Shown piece by piece: positions 1-5,898 of a DNA stretch of 7,121 bases. The stretch is from Candidatus Zhuqueibacterota bacterium 4484_219. Its GTDB lineage: Bacteria > Zhuqueibacterota > JdFR-76 > 4484-219. The stretch's first letter is position 1; the number at the start of each line of letters is the position of its first letter. The notes under the pieces are model-generated. The model had not been told where the DNA came from and did no database searches. It saw nothing but the letters and a program-made list of their open reading frames with translations. The translations under genes were made by a program, and so were the position numbers. Location: NCBI GenBank assembly GCA_002085035.1, contig MZGM01000062.1, positions 1 to 7,121 of the forward strand, read 5' to 3'.

Positions 1-310
1 CATTTGATTCACTGGTAACTTAATTGTTCTTTATCCCTTAATCCCTTTCCTTTGAAGAAAAGGGGAACTTCAGGCCAACGGGTAGCTTTTTCGATTTAGA
101 CGTCGAAAATGCGGGAAGCCTGTGTGAATTAGTAAGTTTTTTCATAGCAATCTGGCGTTTCCAAACGCTAATGAGACCGAGTTACTGACAACTCAGGCCC
201 GGACAATCTTCCCACCCCCTTGTAGCTTTTCTTTCTTTTTGCTCAGGCTGTTAACACGAAATCCGGATACAAAAATACTTGTGTAATTTTCAGTAAATTA
301 GGTACTTATT
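1..310. other. Non-coding, hairpin-rich intergenic region
   Basis: No credible gene lies here. The stretch follows the last gene of the minus-strand operon (stop at 311-313) and runs off the left edge. It contains a run of clear stem-loops (71-122, 153-170, 177-197) and a possible long-range pair, CCGGA 199-203 with TCCGG 262-266. The words GTAGCTTTT (82-90 and 222-230) and CAGGC (71-75, 194-198 and 244-248) recur. I see no strong terminator for the operon: no stem is followed by a clean T-tract on the minus strand. It could hold a structured RNA, an operon 3' UTR or a decayed sequence. I recognise no known RNA family. Confidence 0.6.
71..197. other. Three consecutive stem-loops, possible structured RNA
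   Basis: Hairpin 1: CAGGC (71-75) pairs with GCCTG (118-122); inside it, TTTTCGA (88-94) pairs with TCGAAAA (103-109) around an 8-nt loop, with an asymmetric purine-rich internal loop between the two helices. Hairpin 2: 153-159 pairs with 164-170 (core GCGTT/AACGC) around a 4-nt loop. Hairpin 3: CCGAGTT (177-183) pairs with AACTCAGG (190-197), with a bulged A at 195 and the loop ACTGAC. The pairing is read directly from the sequence. That it is a functional RNA, and on which strand, is inference. Hairpins are strand-symmetric, so orientation cannot be told from them. Confidence 0.35.
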
Positions 311-958
311 TCAAATCTCATAAATAGTCCCGAACTGAAAACCATTTGCTTTTAAGTTTTGGATTAGTTCGGGTAATACTAAAATGGTATTATTGTTCTT
401 GTCATTGTAATCATGCAGCAAAACAATAGAACCAGGAGTTGTTGCTTTAAGAGTTTGTGCCACGATTTTTTCTGTTGAATAGTTACCTTGATAGTCTTCG
501 GTTAGCACGTTCCAGAGGACCAATTTGTAGCGATGTTTTTCCAGAACTGGTTTTATTGTTGGACAAAAAAAGCCATATGGTGGTCGAAAATGAGAAGTAC
601 GAACACCAGTATGTTGCCTAATGATTTTTTCTGTGAGCAGGATTTCCTTTTCGATTTCTTTAATTGGACATTTCCAAAGGCGTCGATGCGTGTAAGCATG
701 ATTGCCAAGGGCATGGCCTGCTGCAATAATCTGTTTTAGTAAATGAGGGTTTTCTTGGCTGCGGAAGCCTAACACAAAAAAAGAGGCTTTGATCTGGTAT
801 TTTTTAAGAATGTCTAATATTTGCGGAGTTTGTTGTGGATGAGGCCCGTCATCAAAGGTAAGGTAAATTCGATTAGGGCTGTTTTTTACCCTACAAATAG
901 CCCAGGGGAAAATTATTTGTACGCACTTGTAAACGAGGCTGTATTGTTGAAGCTTCAT
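311..958 (-). CDS. NodB-type polysaccharide deacetylase
   Basis: A 215-residue carbohydrate esterase family 4 (NodB homology) protein, expected to remove N-acetyl (or O-acetyl) groups from a glycan with a divalent metal ion. All five family motifs are visible: TFDDGP at 34-39, with the base and metal Asp at 36/37; NHAYTH with metal His87 and His91; RPPYG at 125-129; the W149...D155 region; and LLHDY at 180-184, with His182. The length equals a bare catalytic domain. There is no signal peptide, only a weakly hydrophobic stretch near 9-22, so a cytoplasmic or membrane-peripheral site is likely. The ATG overlaps the stop of the upstream glycosyltransferase as ATGA (955-958) and has no Shine-Dalgarno of its own, so translational coupling is likely. 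It is the last gene of the operon. The partner glycosyltransferases suggest it acts on the sugar they add. The substrate is not known. Confidence 0.9.
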   Translation of the reverse strand: MKLQQYSLVYKCVQIIFPWAICRVKNSPNRIYLTFDDGPHPQQTPQILDILKKYQIKASFFVLGFRSQENPHLLKQIIAAGHALGNHAYTHRRLWKCPIKEIEKEILLTEKIIRQHTGVRTSHFRPPYGFFCPTIKPVLEKHRYKLVLWNVLTEDYQGNYSTEKIVAQTLKATTPGSIVLLHDYNDKNNNTILVLPELIQNLKANGFQFGTIYEI

Positions 959-2103
959 TTGTGTCTAGGGTTTTTAATTTTTCGATCTTTCCATTGGTAG
1001 TTTCCGAATAAGCCTGCTATTCCAACCCACAAGATGTAGGGGATTTGTAAAATTTCTGCCAATGGGAAATACCAGAGGAGGTGCTGTTGCTTGGTTAAAA
1101 AGCAGCCCCGGGTAGTGATGAAAAAGTCAATCGCTGCTTTTCCGGCGAATATCAGCCAAGGCCACCAGGCGAACGAGCTGACAAAAAGACTGAGAGGCAG
1201 CCCGATAAAAATGTAGAGGTAAAGCAAGTAGACTGCGATTAAGAAGAGCGTCAAAGAAGGTCTGTGATGATAATGAGCACTCTTTGAAGCCCAACGGGTG
1301 CGTTGATGAAGGAAAGTTTTCAGGTCAGGACAGGGGTAAGTGAAATTGATGGTTTCGGTTTCGATAGCAAAACGTATTTGCCAGTCAGTCAAGCGGTGGA
1401 TTTTTTGCATCAGTAAGTCATCATCTCCAGAAGGTAGATGATCAATGTCCTTAAAGCCTTCAACTTGTCGAAAAACGTCTCGCCGATAGGCGAGATTGGC
1501 GCCATTGCTGATGATAGGGGCATTCTGTCCAATAGCTCCAGCGCCAACAGTAGTTAATGCAAGAAATTCTAACGCTTGCACTTTATGGAACCAGTTTTTT
1601 TCATGATCAGGATGAAAAAGAATATATCCCGAAACCATACCTACCTGGGGGGTGAAATGTCGTATTATGCCTTCCAGCCAGGTTGGTTGAACGATACAAT
1701 CAGCATCTGTAGTAGCAATAATCTCATTTTGAGTTAATGCAATACCTTGCTCAATTGCAGCTTTTTTATAGGCTTGAGAATAAGGATGGCTGTCGTGTTG
1801 GACTAATCGAAGATTGGTAGGATGTTGTTTAATGAATTTTTTGACGATTTCTGCTGTTTTATCAGTAGAATTGTCGTCTATGACAATTATCTCGTAAAGC
1901 TCATTCGGATAGGTTTGCTGAAATAAGGATTGGAGGCAAGCGGCAATATGATTTTCTTCGTTTCTGGCTGGCACAATCACAGAGATAGAATAGGGGTGAG
2001 TATTATTACCTGGTTGTAATCGTGATAAGCCAAAGAGATAACCTCCGATTTTGAATATGTAGATTAAAAGTAATCCCAGAGCAATAAGATGTAAAAGGAT
2101 CAT
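955..2103 (-). CDS. Membrane family 2 glycosyltransferase
   Basis: A 382-residue GT-A fold glycosyltransferase that moves a sugar from a nucleotide sugar to a lipid or glycan acceptor at the inner face of the membrane. It has an N-terminal membrane segment (about 2-17) and then the catalytic domain: SVIVPARNE (41-49), DDNS (76-79), metal-binding DAD in TDADC (132-136), SGDDD (225-229, catalytic acid region) and QRTRW (267-271, the QxxRW motif). Two or three hydrophobic segments follow from about 280 to 370, with a basic tail. This layout resembles ceramide-glucosyltransferase-like or other lipid-linked GT2 enzymes. The frame is open to 2148, but the ATG at 2103 gives an exact ATGA overlap with the preceding gene and begins directly with the membrane segment, so I prefer it; the longer start would add 15 polar residues. 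It is paralogous to the GT2 at 3079-4245. Donor and acceptor are unknown. Confidence 0.9.
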   Translation of the reverse strand: MILLHLIALGLLLIYIFKIGGYLFGLSRLQPGNNTHPYSISVIVPARNEENHIAACLQSLFQQTYPNELYEIIVIDDNSTDKTAEIVKKFIKQHPTNLRLVQHDSHPYSQAYKKAAIEQGIALTQNEIIATTDADCIVQPTWLEGIIRHFTPQVGMVSGYILFHPDHEKNWFHKVQALEFLALTTVGAGAIGQNAPIISNGANLAYRRDVFRQVEGFKDIDHLPSGDDDLLMQKIHRLTDWQIRFAIETETINFTYPCPDLKTFLHQRTRWASKSAHYHHRPSLTLFLIAVYLLYLYIFIGLPLSLFVSSFAWWPWLIFAGKAAIDFFITTRGCFLTKQQHLLWYFPLAEILQIPYILWVGIAGLFGNYQWKDRKIKNPRHK

Positions 2104-3044
2104 TGTTTGCCCCGTAAAGGATATTTTTCCAGTAAAAAAAGTAGCCACCCCATCAAGCTGGGGATTATTAAATTGATGAAAAATAACAAAAAAGAGGCAT
2201 TGAAAGCGTGACTATTAGCAATTTGGTAGTGTTTAAGAAGAAAGATCGCTGCTCCCTCACGAACGCCTAAATCGCCAATCGAAATTGGCAGTAGAGCTTT
2301 CACAAAAAACACTGCAGGAATGGTTTTTACTGCTATTTTTGCCGATACCGGTTGAAAGGCATTCAACAACAGCAGCAATTGAGAACAAAATGTGACGTAG
2401 GAAAAAAGAGCCAGCCAAAAAACTTTCTGCGCCACCGTTGTTTGCAGACAAATTATGCCAGAAACTAATTTGTGAAAAAAGTTGGTAGAAGGCAATTTCT
2501 TCTGCCAATGCTTCAAGGGATACTGGAAGTAAATTGGAAAATTCATCAGAAGAATAAGAAAAAGCACAAACATAATGGCTATAATTAAACCAGGGACAAA
2601 TGCCCAGCGAGGGAGAAAACGGTGTTGAGTGAATAAGACAAGAGAAAATAATCCTATCCCGAAGATTAAAGCTAAGTTGTAAAATTTATCCAGAATTACC
2701 ACCCCCAAAGTGGTTTTCCAGTCGGCGTCTTTTACAAATACCGCTCGACTGTATTCGCCGATGCGTCCCGGGGTAACAAAGCCTACTGTCATGCTTTTCA
2801 GAAGAGTGTACAATGATTCTCGAAATGATATCTCTGGTTTTACTATGCCGGCTAAACTCTGCCATTTGAGTGTCTGTAACAACAAGTTTACTGGCATTAG
2901 CAAGAGGCTGCAACCAATGAGGAATAAGTTGGCTTGTTGAAAAGCAAGCCACAGTTCACCAGGATGAACTTGCCAGACCAAAACCCCGAAAATTAAAATC
3001 GTTAGGCAGATTTTAAGAAAATAAAATGTTGTTTTTTTAAGCAT
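2100..3044 (-). CDS. Flippase-like LPG synthase TM-domain protein
   Basis: A 314-residue multi-pass membrane protein with about seven or eight hydrophobic segments. It carries the two signature stretches of the lysylphosphatidylglycerol synthase transmembrane family (YbhN/AglD-like, PF03706): TPGRIGEYSR (91-100) and SIGDLGVREGA (255-265). The length fits the stand-alone membrane domain. There is no C-terminal aminoacyl-transfer domain as in MprF, so it is not a lysyl-PG synthase. Relatives are often found beside glycosyltransferases and are annotated as flippase-like, but their activity is mostly unproven. It lies between two GT2 genes: 34 nt after the first and overlapping the second by ATGA (2100-2103). 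I see no good Shine-Dalgarno before the ATG at 3044. Its likely role is to move, or help assemble, the lipid-linked product of the neighbouring transferases; that is inferred from context. Confidence 0.85.
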   Translation of the reverse strand: MLKKTTFYFLKICLTILIFGVLVWQVHPGELWLAFQQANLFLIGCSLLLMPVNLLLQTLKWQSLAGIVKPEISFRESLYTLLKSMTVGFVTPGRIGEYSRAVFVKDADWKTTLGVVILDKFYNLALIFGIGLFSLVLFTQHRFLPRWAFVPGLIIAIMFVLFLILLMNFPIYFQYPLKHWQKKLPSTNFFHKLVSGIICLQTTVAQKVFWLALFSYVTFCSQLLLLLNAFQPVSAKIAVKTIPAVFFVKALLPISIGDLGVREGAAIFLLKHYQIANSHAFNASFLLFFINLIIPSLMGWLLFLLEKYPLRGKQ

Positions 3045-3078
3045 GATGGGTTTGTTGTAATGGATGAAGAAGTATGGT

Positions 3079-4245
3079 TCATTCTTTCCATGAGACGCTT
3101 ACCAGATGTGCAAGAGAACCAATGACAATGTTATCAAATAAATAGAAAAGTTCAAATGGGATGAAATATTTCAAGCTAAATGGAAAATTCAAAATCTGTG
3201 ACCCTTTCCAAATTAGAATTACATCCGCTCCTAACTTGAGTCCCAAAAATAATTGTGTGTACCAAAAAAACTGTGGAAACCACAATAATGTGATCAGGGG
3301 GGACAAAAATAGCATTAAGTTGCTCAGGTGCCATCCAAGATAGAAAAGTTTGGTCTGCCATGGATAATAACGGCTGGCAGAGAAGTGACGCAGATGCTGA
3401 CGCCAAAATTCTCGCCAATTAGTTGGGGGCAGGGTAGTAACCCAAATTTTCGGCGAATTAGCAAAACGAATTTTCCATGAAGTTCTACTGTGGATTTGAT
3501 GGAGCCAGAGGTCATCATCGCCAGAAAGGGAATGCCCAATAGATGCAAAACCACCCAATGCCTGAAAAATCTCCCGACGAAAAGCTAAACTACCTCCTTG
3601 AGCTGTTAAAGGGAAGTGATTTTCAATTCCTGCTTTAGTCAATATTATTTTGAAATAGTTCTCAATCTCAATTAATGTTTGCAGTAAAGTGGCATTTGAT
3701 GTTCGGATAGCTAATGGTCCCACTACCATACCAGTTTCAGAATCAAAATAGCGCAACATTTCTTCCACCCAACAATTAGGGACTATGCAATCAGCATCGG
3801 TGACGAAAACAATTTTGCCTTTACTGGCAAGGATGCCCTGAGTTAAAGCATATTTCTTGGCTGGTAACCGATGTTCAAAATGAATTTGTTCTGAAGCATG
3901 TAAGGATTGAGGGTTTTGCTTTGAATTGGAAGAAGTTAAATCGCTAATTTTGATCAATCGTAGGTTACGATGGCTACTAGAATAGGATTGCACAATTTCT
4001 ACCGTCGCATCCTGTGAACGATCATCGACGATAAGAATCTCCAATTGTTCCCGGGGGTAGGTTTGTTGCACCAGACTTTCCAAACAGGCGGCAATATGTT
4101 GTTGCTCATTTCGAGCTGCTACCACGACAGAAACTGTCACTGATAGTGAGTTACGATTTGGGGCATTTGACTTTGAAACACCAATAAAAATGAATAATAG
4201 CAACACTAAATAAACAGCAATGCCTAAGCTTAATAGTTCCAACAC
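3079..4245 (-). CDS. Membrane family 2 glycosyltransferase, operon-leading
   Basis: A 388-residue GT2 enzyme with the same layout as its paralogue at 955-2103: an N-terminal membrane segment (about 4-22), SVVVAARNE (39-47), VDDRS (73-77), TDADC (149-153), SGDDD (241-245), and then two to three C-terminal membrane segments (about 298-385). Two differences stand out. The QxxRW motif reads QHLRH (283-287), with His in place of Trp. There is also an extra polar, Ser/Gln-rich insert of roughly 17 residues around 101-125, between the nucleotide-binding half and the DAD motif. Both suggest a different donor or acceptor from the sibling enzyme. The start is GTG (4243-4245) with only a weak ribosome site; a TTG immediately after it is an alternative. 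As the first gene, it probably sets expression of the operon. Family assignment is secure; substrate unknown. Confidence 0.88.
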   Translation of the reverse strand: MLELLSLGIAVYLVLLLFIFIGVSKSNAPNRNSLSVTVSVVVAARNEQQHIAACLESLVQQTYPREQLEILIVDDRSQDATVEIVQSYSSSHRNLRLIKISDLTSSNSKQNPQSLHASEQIHFEHRLPAKKYALTQGILASKGKIVFVTDADCIVPNCWVEEMLRYFDSETGMVVGPLAIRTSNATLLQTLIEIENYFKIILTKAGIENHFPLTAQGGSLAFRREIFQALGGFASIGHSLSGDDDLWLHQIHSRTSWKIRFANSPKIWVTTLPPTNWREFWRQHLRHFSASRYYPWQTKLFYLGWHLSNLMLFLSPLITLLWFPQFFWYTQLFLGLKLGADVILIWKGSQILNFPFSLKYFIPFELFYLFDNIVIGSLAHLVSVSWKE

Positions 4246-4297
4246 GGCGATTCACTCTGTTTCAGGCATGTTAAAGAATTATTGTGCAACTGTCTAA

Positions 4298-4326
4298 AAA
4301 ATAGGGAAAAAATACTAAACAAGCAA
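4298..4326 (-). promoter_or_regulatory. Candidate promoter of the glycosyltransferase operon
   Basis: On the minus strand TTGCTT (4321-4326) and TATTTT (4298-4303) are separated by 17 nt, in a T-rich stretch about 50 nt upstream of the GTG at 4245. The match to the sigma-70 consensus is modest (3/6 and 4/6), and AT-rich DNA gives such matches by chance. It is supported by position: it sits just downstream of the terminator-like hairpin that closes the previous minus-strand gene, where a new promoter is needed. Confidence 0.3.
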
Positions 4327-4349
4327 GAAGATTTTTATGCTATATTGGA

Positions 4350-4416
4350 GGAAAAAATAAAGGGTTTTGTTTCCTTCAAAGTTGCAGTACACGTTTCCTC
4401 GGAAACAAAACCCTTT
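4350..4416 (-). terminator. Rho-independent terminator after the pseudo-receiver gene
   Basis: There is a perfect 16-bp inverted repeat: AAAGGGTTTTGTTTCC at 4359-4374 and its exact complement at 4401-4416, with a 26-nt loop. Read on the minus strand the second arm is followed at once by ATTTTTT (4352-4358); the plus strand has no T-tract after the stem. It therefore fits a one-directional terminator 36 nt past the stop at 4453. A second, shorter hairpin, GTTTCC-TC-GGAAAC (4393-4406), shares an arm with it, so two folds are mutually exclusive. The long loop is unusual for a terminator; a mobile palindromic element is an alternative. Confidence 0.6.
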
Positions 4417-4452
4417 CCCGGATTAAGGGAAGATGTATGGGAGGGAATTACT

Positions 4453-4656
4453 TTAGAATTCGATGTAATAACTACCTTCGGCGTCTAAACCAATTTTACC
4501 TGCACAAATTACAAAATCAGGCGAAGAATCTTTTAAAATACGCCAGGCTTTCCGTAGATTTTTAGTTCTCCTTACTTTAAAACCATGACTGTGCATTCTT
4601 TGAGTTAAATCATAACATATAGCTTCTTCATTGCCAAGAATTAAAACTTCTTTCAT
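4453..4656 (-). CDS. Small truncated, degenerate receiver-domain protein
   Basis: A 67-residue protein from the ATG at 4656, which is preceded by AAAAGGAG (complement of 4661-4668) with a 4-nt spacer; a longer frame to 4689 lacks such a site. It reads as the first half of a CheY-like receiver: strand 1 (KEVLILGN, 2-9), helix 1 (10-25), strand 2 (GFKVRRT, 25-31), helix 2 (32-44), strand 3 (DFVICAG, 47-53), then a GLDAEG turn (56-61) and a stop. The acidic pocket (normally DD after strand 1) is G8-N9, and the phospho-acceptor Asp position is Ala52, so it should not be phosphorylated. Strands 4-5 and helices 3-5 are absent. No continuation is seen in the other frames past the stop, so this does not look like a fresh frameshift. 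It could be a pseudo-receiver adaptor, a dimer-forming half domain or a decayed regulator. It has its own ribosome site and terminator. Confidence 0.6.
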   Translation of the reverse strand: MKEVLILGNEEAICYDLTQRMHSHGFKVRRTKNLRKAWRILKDSSPDFVICAGKIGLDAEGSYYIEF

Positions 4657-4686
4657 GGAACTCCTTTTCCTAAACATGATTAACAG

Positions 4687-4709
4687 CAAATTTGTTTGAT
4701 CAAATTTTG
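4687..4709. promoter_or_regulatory. Paired CAAATTT inverted repeats, candidate operator
   Basis: AAATTTG (4688-4694) and CAAATTT (4701-4707) form an inverted repeat around TTTGAT, and TTTGATCAAA (4695-4704) is itself a perfect 10-bp palindrome. The cluster begins 31 nt upstream of the pseudo-receiver ATG on the minus strand, where a repressor or activator site could sit. The CAAATTTTG word recurs at 4796-4804 inside the second palindrome cluster. It is AT-rich, so chance is a real alternative. Confidence 0.3.
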
Positions 4710-4786
4710 TTTTATCTTCCTGCTAAAATCGTACCACAATAAAATATTATCTGCAAATTGCATAAGCAATGTAATATCAATTAGTA

Positions 4787-4826
4787 ACGACAAGACAAAT
4801 TTTGTCAAAATGACGATATTTGTCGT
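4787..4826. promoter_or_regulatory. Nested inverted repeats around GACAAATTTTGTC, candidate operator
   Basis: An outer inverted repeat, ACGACAA (4787-4793) with TTGTCGT (4820-4826), encloses a 13-bp near-perfect palindrome, GACAAA-T-TTTGTC (4794-4806). This gives four half-sites of the form GACAA/TTGTC within 40 bp. Such clustering is typical of a dimeric regulator binding cooperatively, or of a stem-loop. It lies about 150 nt upstream of the endonuclease III start and about 130 nt upstream of the pseudo-receiver start. The regulator is unknown. Confidence 0.4.
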
Positions 4827-4974
4827 GTTAGTTTAAAACACTGTCCCCTTCTGAAACAGTTTGAGGCATTGTCAATTTTGCTCTTGCTATTTTTCAATAT
4901 CTTGAGTAAAATAAATTGTAACTTCATTTGACCGAAATGAACGAAGAATCTCAGAATAGAAATTGGGACACGCT

Positions 4975-5646
4975 ATGGAACAAGACATAGGCGAAAAGTT
5001 GCAATTTATTACTCGCAAGTTGGAGTTGGCTTTCGGTTGCCCAGTTCGTGAAAAAGCATCAGACCTTCTGGAGGTGTTGATTCGTACCATTTTATCACAA
5101 AATACCAATGATCGCAATCGTGATCGCGCGTACGAGAATTTGCGCCAGCAATTTTCTACCTGGCAACAAGTAATGCAAGCACCGGTGGAGGCGATCTCAT
5201 CAGCAATTCGAGCGGCGGGATTGTCCAATCAAAAAGGAAAACGAATCAAAGAAATTTTGCAGTGGATCCATTCTAATTTTGGAACTCTGGATATCTCAGA
5301 GATTTGCCAGTGGCCACCTCAACAGGTAATTGAAACCTTCTGCCGGTTGCCGGGTATCGGTATCAAGACCATTAGTGTGGTGCTGCTATTTGGTTGTGGA
5401 CATGATATTTTCCCGGTGGATACCCATATTCACCGCATTTCGAAACGAGTCGGGTTGATTACTTCCACTACTTCAGCAGAAAAGGCACACCAGATTTTAG
5501 GGAAACTTATTCCCCCTGGTAAGGCTTATTCGTTACATCTAAATCTGTTGCAATTGGGACGGACTATCTGTCTGGCGCGAAACCCATTGTGTGCAAAATG
5601 TCCAATTGGAACGGTGTGCAACTTCGGACAAAAGTTAGCAAAGTAA
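4975..5646 (+). CDS. nth: Endonuclease III-family DNA glycosylase/AP lyase
   Basis: A 223-residue HhH-GPD base-excision repair enzyme, expected to remove oxidised pyrimidines and nick the abasic site. It shows LSQNTND (40-46, matching LSAQATD of the E. coli enzyme), the helix-hairpin-helix LPGIGIKT (125-132) with the Schiff-base Lys131, the catalytic Asp149 in VDTHIHR, and a C-terminal [4Fe-4S] loop with Cys199, 206, 209 and 215 in the canonical C-x6-C-x2-C-x5-C spacing. The length is close to E. coli Nth (211). The SQNTND form is frequent in Nth-like relatives outside classical Nth, so substrate range could differ. The frame opens at a TTG (4963), but the ATG at 4975 with GGGA 6 nt upstream is the likelier start. 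It is probably transcribed alone: the upstream gene diverges, and 252 nt separate it from the next gene. Confidence 0.92.
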   Translation: MEQDIGEKLQFITRKLELAFGCPVREKASDLLEVLIRTILSQNTNDRNRDRAYENLRQQFSTWQQVMQAPVEAISSAIRAAGLSNQKGKRIKEILQWIHSNFGTLDISEICQWPPQQVIETFCRLPGIGIKTISVVLLFGCGHDIFPVDTHIHRISKRVGLITSTTSAEKAHQILGKLIPPGKAYSLHLNLLQLGRTICLARNPLCAKCPIGTVCNFGQKLAK

Positions 5647-5898
5647 GTTTCCAACCGAAAAATAAAAAATCTCCTCTGGCAGAAAAGAAGCCAAAAACCC
5701 AGTTGGGCGGACTGACCCGGACAAGGGGAGCAAGGCAAAATTTATAATTTCGACGCTGTAAACGCCTAACATGGCCAAATCCAAGAATTAAAAAAATGTT
5801 GCATTTATCGGAACAAAAGATTAAATTGAATTAGTTGGGAAATATTGAATAGGTTCTGTATTTCATCTTTATAAGTGAAAAATAGCGAGGTTTGAAAG
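5647..5898. other. Intergenic spacer with short stem-loops
   Basis: No gene is visible between the glycosylase and the zinc-ribbon gene. It holds a small stem, TGGC (5677-5680) with GCCA (5690-5693), a CCC-AGTT-GGG hairpin (5698-5707), and the words ACTGAC (5711-5716) and CCCGGACAA (5716-5724), which also occur in the same order in the 1-310 spacer. There is no convincing terminator. The promoter of the zinc-ribbon gene should lie here, in the AT-rich part after about 5780, but no clear box stands out. Confidence 0.4.

Larger units (their letters stand above)
4657..4974. other. Divergent intergenic region with palindromes
   Basis: This AT-rich spacer separates the minus-strand pseudo-receiver gene from the plus-strand endonuclease III gene, so promoters for both should lie here. 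It contains palindrome clusters at 4687-4709 and 4787-4826 (listed separately) and a shorter inverted repeat, ACTGT (4840-4844) with ACAGT (4856-4860). A weak plus-strand promoter-like pair is TTGAGG (4861-4866) and TGCTAT (4885-4890) with an 18-nt spacer. A weak minus-strand pair, TTGTGG and GATAAA with 17 nt between, is complementary to 4713-4741. I would not rely on either. No small gene or RNA is evident. Confidence 0.5.

Noticed and set aside
1..3. CAT at the left edge, a possible minus-strand start codon of a gene leaving the window
   Set aside because: There is no Shine-Dalgarno upstream and only one codon is visible, so no gene can be supported.
111..130. GGGAAGCCTGTGTGAA resembling part of a cobalamin riboswitch core
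   Set aside because: No B12 box (AGNCAGGAGACCTGCC-like) or the ACTGT pseudoknot element follows at the expected place, and no B12-related gene is present.
190..220. Minus-strand GTCCGGGC resembling the RNase P RNA P4 region
   Set aside because: The partner element ACAGAA...GGCTTAC is absent and the surrounding sequence does not fit; one short word is not enough.
2104..2148. Upstream start for the second glycosyltransferase, adding 15 residues
   Set aside because: The ATG at 2103 gives the ATGA overlap seen also at the next junction, and it begins directly with the membrane segment.
311..4245. Hopanoid lipid pathway (HpnI/HpnK-like) for the glycosyltransferase operon
   Set aside because: The deacetylase is NodB type, not the YdjC type of HpnK, and no hopanoid-specific gene is present.
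4282..4488. A 68-codon plus-strand reading frame across the terminator hairpin
   Set aside because: It starts at a TTG without a ribosome site, consists largely of the inverted repeat and antisense of the pseudo-receiver end, and has no recognisable protein pattern.
5526..5738. Minus-strand reading frame opposite the end of the glycosylase, and similar antisense frames elsewhere
   Set aside because: They overlap genes with strong family motifs, lack ribosome sites and show no protein family features.
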